Both the position numbers and the translations under genes were made by a program. Below are positions 21,225 through 24,988 of a DNA stretch of 24,988 nucleotides, in pieces. How positions within the stretch are numbered: position 1 is the stretch's first letter; every line of letters starts with the position of its first letter. The DNA is taken from positions 1 to 24,988 of the forward strand of contig CAAFUF010000020.1 in the NCBI GenBank assembly GCA_900766135.1. Direction: 5' to 3'. The stretch is from Paenibacillaceae bacterium. Its GTDB lineage: Bacteria > Bacillota > Bacilli > Paenibacillales > Paenibacillaceae. The notes under the pieces are model-generated. The model did no database searches, was not told where the DNA came from, and saw only the letters and a list, made by a program, of their open reading frames with translations.

Positions 21225-21253
21225 TTGCTTGGCTATCCCTCCTGCGCTATACT
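21225..21253 (+). promoter_or_regulatory. Promoter for the lysine riboswitch and permease
   Basis: TTGCTT and TATACT are 17 bases apart. Transcription would begin near 21260, roughly 90 bases before the riboswitch core. Confidence 0.6.
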
Positions 21254-21344
21254 TTGAAAAGTGTTCAGGCGTTGATAAATGTAGATTCAAAAATGGGCTG
21301 GGGATTGACGATTTTTGAATTACCATAATAATTAACCTCATCAT

Positions 21345-21545
21345 TTGGTGGGGTAGAGGTCGCGATTGTGAAGAGTACACCGGAGGAGGCGTCAGAAGCC
21401 GCCCGTGAAGCCGGTCGAAAGGCACCGTCGCCGAAGCTTGGCTGCCCGCTTCTGTCGGCATCCGGCTGGGGCTGTTTCCGAAAGGGACAGAACTGTCACG
21501 GCATTCCCGTCACCCGAGGGATATCGTGTTGAGCTATCTTCATGG
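21345..21545 (+). ncRNA. L-box lysine riboswitch
   Basis: The leader of the permease gene carries the conserved landmarks of the lysine (L-box) riboswitch in order. These are GTAGAGGTCGCG at 21353-21364, GAAGAGTAC at about 21370-21378, the GGAGGAGG and GAAGCC segments, GAAAGGCACCGTCGCCGAAG (about 21417-21436), and a pairing arm near GGCTGGGGCTG. ACTGTCACGG follows at about 21492-21501, and CCCGAGGGATATC at the 3' end. Compared from memory with the B. subtilis lysC leader, the order and spacing agree, including the characteristic GTCGCCGAAG. A terminator follows at 21574-21602. The expected action is that lysine binding favours the terminator and shuts off the permease. The exact pairing of terminator and antiterminator was not worked out in detail. 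Confidence 0.9.
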
Positions 21546-21573
21546 AATGGTGCGGATAATACGGTATAAACAT

Positions 21574-21602
21574 GGCCGCGGAGTCCTTTCCGCGGCCTTT
21601 TT
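21574..21602 (+). terminator. Regulated terminator of the lysine riboswitch
   Basis: A perfect 8-bp stem, GGCCGCGG with CCGCGGCC (loop of eight), is followed by five Ts. It lies between the riboswitch and the ATG at 21681, so it would act before the coding region, as expected for L-box attenuation. Confidence 0.88.
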
Positions 21603-21680
21603 CTGTGAAGCTCATCGTCCGCCGGCGAATCGGAGGCGGGTTGCGGGGAAAACTACGAGCTTAGAAGGAGTGTTACACCC

Positions 21681-23153
21681 ATGAGTAAACCAAACCACAC
21701 GGCGGACGATCGGCTGAAACCGGGACTTAAAGCCCGCCATATGACGATGATCGCCCTGGGCGGTTCGATCGGGACCGGCCTGTTCCTGGCGAGCGGCGGC
21801 GCCATTGCCTCCGCAGGTCCCGGAGGAGCGTTGCTCGCGTATGCCGCCGTCGGCATCATGGTCTATTTCCTGATGACCAGCTTAGGCGAACTGGCCACCT
21901 ATATGCCGGATTCCGGTTCGTTTGAAACCTACGCCTCCCGCTTCGTCGATCCGTCCCTGGGTTTCGCTATGGGCTGGAACTTCTGGTATAACTGGGCGAT
22001 CACCATCGCAGCCGAGTTGTCCGCGGCGACGCTGATCATCAAGTACTGGTTCCCCGACAGCTCGTCGCTGCTCTGGAGCGTTTTGTTCCTCGCCTTGATC
22101 GTCCTGCTGAACATCCTGTCGGTGAAGGGCTACGGTGAATCGGAATACTGGTTTGCCATGATCAAAATCGCCGTCGTGATCGTGTTCCTGATCGTCGGCG
22201 TGCTCATGATTTTCGGCATTATGGGGGGCGAAGTGATTGGCTTCTCCAACTTCACGGTAGGCGATGCGCCGTTCCACGGCGGTTTCTTCACGATCCTTGG
22301 CGTATTTATGGCCGCCGGCTTCTCGTTCCAGGGAACGGAAATGGTCGGCGTGGCCGCCGGCGAGAGCCATAACCCGAGAGAGCATGTGCCTCGCGCGATT
22401 CGGCAAGTGTTCTGGCGGATCCTCGTCTTTTACATTTTAGCGATACTCGTCATCGGGATGCTGATCCCATACACCAATCCAAACCTGCTGCAAGGGGGGA
22501 TCGAACATATCGGCGTCAGTCCGTTTACCCTCGTGTTCGAAAAAGCCGGCCTGGCCTTCGCTGCTTCGGTCATGAACGCCGTCATCCTGTCGTCCGTCCT
22601 GTCGGCCGGCAACTCGGGGATGTACGCCTCCTCGCGGGTGCTGTATTCCCTGGCTCTGCGCGGAAAAGCGCCGAAGTTCCTGGCGAGGCTGAACTCCCGC
22701 GGCATTCCGATGAACGCGCTCTTAATGACGACGCTCGTCGGGATGGCGGCCTTCTTCGCCTCTTTATTCGGCGACGGCGTGGTGTATAACTGGCTGCTTA
22801 ACGCCTCCGGCATGTGCGGCTTCATCACGTGGCTCGGCATCGCCATCAGCCATTACCGTTTCCGCCGGGCCTATTTGGCCCAAGGCCGGGACCTGAATGA
22901 CCTGCCGTACAAAGCGCGCTGGTTCCCGTTCGGTCCGCTCTTCGCCTTTGCACTCTGCTTCGTCGTTATCCTGGGGCAAAACGTGGCCGCCTTTACCGGC
23001 GAAACCATCGACTGGTACGGCATCGCCGTCTCCTACATCAGCATTCCGCTGTTCCTGGTGGTCTGGCTCGGCTACAAATGGACCCAAAAAACGAAGGTCA
23101 TTCCGCTGAAGGAATGCGATCTCGAATTGCACCCGGTGAATATCGGGAAATAA
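21681..23153 (+). CDS. lysP: Lysine-specific amino acid permease (LysP-like)
   Basis: A 490-residue integral membrane protein of the APC superfamily with about twelve helices, importing an amino acid with protons. The first helix holds the substrate motif ALGGSIGTGLFLASGGAI (26-43). The second half contains the APC pattern AGNSGMYASSRVLYSLALRG. The N-terminus up to helix one is hydrophilic and the C-terminus ends near LELHPVNIGK. The sequence resembles E. coli LysP and B. subtilis YvsH. The lysine riboswitch and its terminator directly upstream settle the substrate: such control is used for lysine transport and biosynthesis genes. The ribosome site AGAAGGAG lies about 10 bases before the ATG. 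A terminator follows at 23164-23213. The gene is monocistronic. Confidence 0.93.
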   Translation: MSKPNHTADDRLKPGLKARHMTMIALGGSIGTGLFLASGGAIASAGPGGALLAYAAVGIMVYFLMTSLGELATYMPDSGSFETYASRFVDPSLGFAMGWNFWYNWAITIAAELSAATLIIKYWFPDSSSLLWSVLFLALIVLLNILSVKGYGESEYWFAMIKIAVVIVFLIVGVLMIFGIMGGEVIGFSNFTVGDAPFHGGFFTILGVFMAAGFSFQGTEMVGVAAGESHNPREHVPRAIRQVFWRILVFYILAILVIGMLIPYTNPNLLQGGIEHIGVSPFTLVFEKAGLAFAASVMNAVILSSVLSAGNSGMYASSRVLYSLALRGKAPKFLARLNSRGIPMNALLMTTLVGMAAFFASLFGDGVVYNWLLNASGMCGFITWLGIAISHYRFRRAYLAQGRDLNDLPYKARWFPFGPLFAFALCFVVILGQNVAAFTGETIDWYGIAVSYISIPLFLVVWLGYKWTQKTKVIPLKECDLELHPVNIGK

Positions 23154-23163
23154 ATGCCAAATC

Positions 23164-23213
23164 AAAGAGCAGGAATCTGGACATTCAATGTCGCTGACCC
23201 CTGCTCTTTTTTT
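23164..23213. terminator. Terminator between lysP and the transglutaminase gene
   Basis: AAAGAGCAGG (23164-23173) pairs with CCTGCTCTTT (23200-23209), followed by a run of Ts on the plus strand. The minus strand has a shorter T-run, so it probably works for both converging genes. Confidence 0.82.
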
Positions 23214-23217
23214 GATC

Positions 23218-24351
23218 CTATTCCCAATGAATCTCGACCCGCAAATCCTCCGTCCCTTCCAACGGCTCCATCAGATAACGGATATTGCGGATGCCCAGGT
23301 CGTACAACCCGGCTAAGTCTTCGAGCAGTTGCTCATCCGAACCGGCGTAACGTACGGTCACCGTCCCTTTTCCGGCCTTCAAACCGTTCTTGACCCGGTC
23401 CGCCAGCCCTTTGGCGTTGAACACTGCCGAGTCGGCGTCATACAGGTCGTAACCCAACGCCGTTTTCAGGCCAAGATAGGCATCCTTCTTCGTCCCGCCC
23501 GCCTCAATCAACGCCTGAAGCGTCTTTAAATAGGTCACGGAGGCCGAAGGATAATTTGCCGCGATCCAGACATGATCCACCCGCATCTGCGCATCCGTTC
23601 GCAAATAATACGCATAGCTTACCCGCTTCGGTACATCGGGGACCGGGTCGTCCCAGGTTGTGTCCAGATGGTACCAGCGGTTATCGAGACGCACCAGATT
23701 CCAGGCATGCAACTGGTCGCCGGCCGTCCCTTCGACCAGACGGTTCTCGATGCCTGCTTCCTTCAGCAGCTCGTAAGTCAGCAGGGCATAACCTTGGCAT
23801 ACCGCTTCGCCGGTTTTCAGCCCTTCGTACGCCGTATATTTTTGCAGATCGGTATCGTATTTCAGGTTTAACACGACATAATCGTGAATGGCTTTGATTT
23901 TCTGATGGGCGTTCATGCCCGGTTCAATCACCTGGGTCAGGATTTCCTTCACCCTTTGGCGAACGTATGCGGTCTGTTGGGCCGTTTCGCGGTAATGGAC
24001 CTGCAGCGTGATCTTGGCTGAACCCGTGGTGCCTCGCCAGGAATACACGTAACGATCTACGATGTATTTCGTATATGGATCGGCATCCAGCGCATCGTTC
24101 ACCGCTTGCTTCAGCTGCTTCTCCAAATTTTTGGTCGACCCCTTATATTTCAAGGTAATGGTCGTGCTCCGCGCCTCCATCCCTTCCGCCAGCTTGGTCT
24201 GCAACTGCTTGGAGGTGGTGACCGTAGCCGGCTCCGTGGCCGCATGGACCGGGACGGCAATCCAACCGAGCGGTTCGGAGCCAAGCAATACGCCGCCGAT
24301 CAACCCCGTTATGAGCCACCCCTTCGAAAGTCTCCCGATTCTCTTTCCCAT
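23218..24351 (-). CDS. Secreted transglutaminase-like protein
   Basis: A 377-residue exported protein. An N-terminal hydrophobic stretch (about 10-35) ends in VHA, giving a likely signal-peptidase site before residue 38. A mixed region (45-140) precedes a transglutaminase-like core. Its catalytic triad is visible as Cys185 in TGEAVCQGYALLTYELL, His215 in DQLHAWNLVRLDNRWYHLD and Asp230, with DTTWDDP following. KIKAIHDYVVLNLKYD is the usual helix at the start of the core. Such domains act on proteins as peptidases or cross-linkers; which applies here cannot be told. The C-terminal region (about 285-377) repeats a fold hint (TVTVRYAGSDEQ against TITLKYKGSTKN near 65), so it probably holds a related substrate-binding domain at each end. 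The ATG has a GAGGGAAG site. Confidence 0.88.
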   Translation of the reverse strand: MGKRIGRLSKGWLITGLIGGVLLGSEPLGWIAVPVHAATEPATVTTSKQLQTKLAEGMEARSTTITLKYKGSTKNLEKQLKQAVNDALDADPYTKYIVDRYVYSWRGTTGSAKITLQVHYRETAQQTAYVRQRVKEILTQVIEPGMNAHQKIKAIHDYVVLNLKYDTDLQKYTAYEGLKTGEAVCQGYALLTYELLKEAGIENRLVEGTAGDQLHAWNLVRLDNRWYHLDTTWDDPVPDVPKRVSYAYYLRTDAQMRVDHVWIAANYPSASVTYLKTLQALIEAGGTKKDAYLGLKTALGYDLYDADSAVFNAKGLADRVKNGLKAGKGTVTVRYAGSDEQLLEDLAGLYDLGIRNIRYLMEPLEGTEDLRVEIHWE

Positions 24352-24413
24352 CTGGCTTCCCTCACCTTCCGGTCAAGCTGCATAAAGTGTTCTTCTGCCG
24401 GTCTTTCAAGCCC

Positions 24414-24422
24414 ATTGTAACA
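24414..24422 (-). promoter_or_regulatory. Extended -10 promoter candidate for the transglutaminase gene
   Basis: On the minus strand TGTTACAAT is an extended -10 element, about 65 bases before the ATG. No good -35 box was seen. The rest of the stretch 24423-24568 has no supported feature. Confidence 0.45.
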
Positions 24423-24568
24423 TAGTCGATCCCGCAAAAGCTTACTAGTTTTGTCGAACGGACGGAGGGTTTCGGACAACACCCGAAATGGGCATATTTC
24501 GCAAAAATGACGTGATTCTGACGCCTAATTTTCACAATCAGCTTCTACAAATGAAAGCCGGGCTTATG

Positions 24569-24574
24569 TATAAT
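24569..24574 (+). promoter_or_regulatory. -10 box before the small membrane protein gene
   Basis: A perfect TATAAT preceded by TATG lies about 75 bases before the ATG at 24648. The -35 region is not convincing. Confidence 0.4.
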
Positions 24575-24647
24575 AAAAAATATCTACTTGTGATTTATAT
24601 CATTGCGCAATTACGCAGATTTCCGCAGGAATGGAGAATCGGATCGG

Positions 24648-24845
24648 ATGACTATCGTAAATATTTCGGATATATCCGTGGAATTGTTTATTGCCGTCAT
24701 GTTTTTTCTGCTCATTGTTGCTCCCCTGGTCAGCCTTGGCGTGCTGCGGTTATTTCAGGGGCGCAAGCGGTCCGGCTTCACGTTGATCGGCAGCGGCGTG
24801 TTGGGGTATTTCGTTTTTCAGTTGATTGCCGGACTGTTCAGCTAA
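24648..24845 (+). CDS. Small two-span membrane protein, function unknown
   Basis: A 65-residue protein with two predicted membrane helices. The first covers about residues 12-34 (ELFIAVMFFLLIVAPLVSLG) and the second about 43-62. The loop between them is short and basic (FQGRKRSG). The ATG at 24648 is chosen because homologous-looking hydrophobic sequence begins soon after it; the ribosome site (GGAG, 11 bases upstream) is weak. A longer frame from 24603 would need a TTG start. I recognise no family. It stands alone between the divergent transglutaminase gene and the IS end. Confidence 0.6.
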   Translation: MTIVNISDISVELFIAVMFFLLIVAPLVSLGVLRLFQGRKRSGFTLIGSGVLGYFVFQLIAGLFS

Positions 24846-24874
24846 AGGTCATCACGATATCACGCATAAAAAAA

Positions 24875-24988
24875 GGGGCTGTCCCAAAAGGTAGTAAATC
24901 AAATTACTCAAGGGACTGAAATGTGTCCTGCTTGAAAAAATAGTCGGCTAGGACACTCTATTCCTGGCCGACTATTTTACTTTGTTGG
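24875..24988. mobile_element. Probable end of an insertion sequence (continues past the window)
   Basis: GGGGCTGTCCCAAAAG (24875-24890) is a terminal inverted repeat typical of several IS families; I recall it from Bacillales elements, but the family was not determined. A strong hairpin lies further in, AAATAGTCGGCTAGG (24938-24952) with CCTGGCCGACTATTT (24963-24977), followed by six Ts on the minus strand. This fits a transposase gene read leftward from beyond base 24988, ending with its own terminator before the terminal repeat. No transposase coding sequence is visible in the window. A non-autonomous MITE is the alternative. Confidence 0.5.

Overview
The window looks like chromosomal DNA of a moderately GC-rich, spore-forming member of the Bacillales, most likely Paenibacillus or a close relative. 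The evidence is a YyaC-type spore protein, a SigB/RsbV/RsbW stress module, a YkpA-type ABC-F protein, a YeaB-type metal exporter, an L-box lysine riboswitch, a DUF6483 protein and Gram-positive style AGGAGG ribosome sites. No tRNA, rRNA, CRISPR array or prophage was seen. Both edges carry insertion-sequence remains: an IS3-type transposase tail at 1-258, and a probable IS terminal repeat plus terminator hairpin at 24875-24977.

Left part (1-5930): the transposase tail is followed by about 350 bases with no gene. That stretch holds short inverted repeats of the type AACTG...CAGTT and a terminator. Then come a SAM-dependent methyltransferase and a DUF6483 protein (minus strand), an alpha/beta hydrolase, a repeat-like stretch (3465-3618), a YyaC spore protein, a divergent DUF1128 (UPF0435) protein, a R. 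etli-type L-asparaginase and a small acidic protein of unknown role.

Stress block (5939-11853, all minus strand): a five-gene operon reads response regulator/PP2C phosphatase, soluble histidine kinase, RsbV, RsbW, SigB. The first two form the input, since phosphatase activity on RsbV-P would release SigB from RsbW. Upstream lie a YtxG-like DUF948 protein, whose B. subtilis relative is a SigB-dependent general stress protein, and a secreted cell-wall hydrolase with three SH3 domains and an NlpC/P60 domain. The stretch 11854-12345 has no gene. It contains a SigA-type promoter, two cre-like palindromes and a terminator.

Middle (12211-16153): a cation diffusion facilitator (probable Mn2+ exporter, TTG start), a short Gln/Lys-rich protein on the plus strand and a YkpA-type ABC-F ATPase. 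The 15374-16153 stretch holds only one doubtful ORF and a degenerate 36-bp tandem repeat.

Respiration block (16154-19869, minus strand): a 36-residue single-span membrane protein, cydA, cydB and a 35-residue CydS-like protein form a tight cytochrome bd operon with overlapping or nearly touching genes. A metallo-beta-lactamase-fold hydrolase follows. In CydA the expected methionine ligand of heme b558 appears to be replaced by lysine.

Right part (plus strand unless stated): a CvfC-like protein (Nfu N-terminal domain plus HEAT repeats, with a very GC-rich 3' half), then a promoter, L-box lysine riboswitch and terminator controlling a LysP-type permease. A secreted transglutaminase-like protein (minus strand), a small two-span membrane protein and the IS end complete the window.
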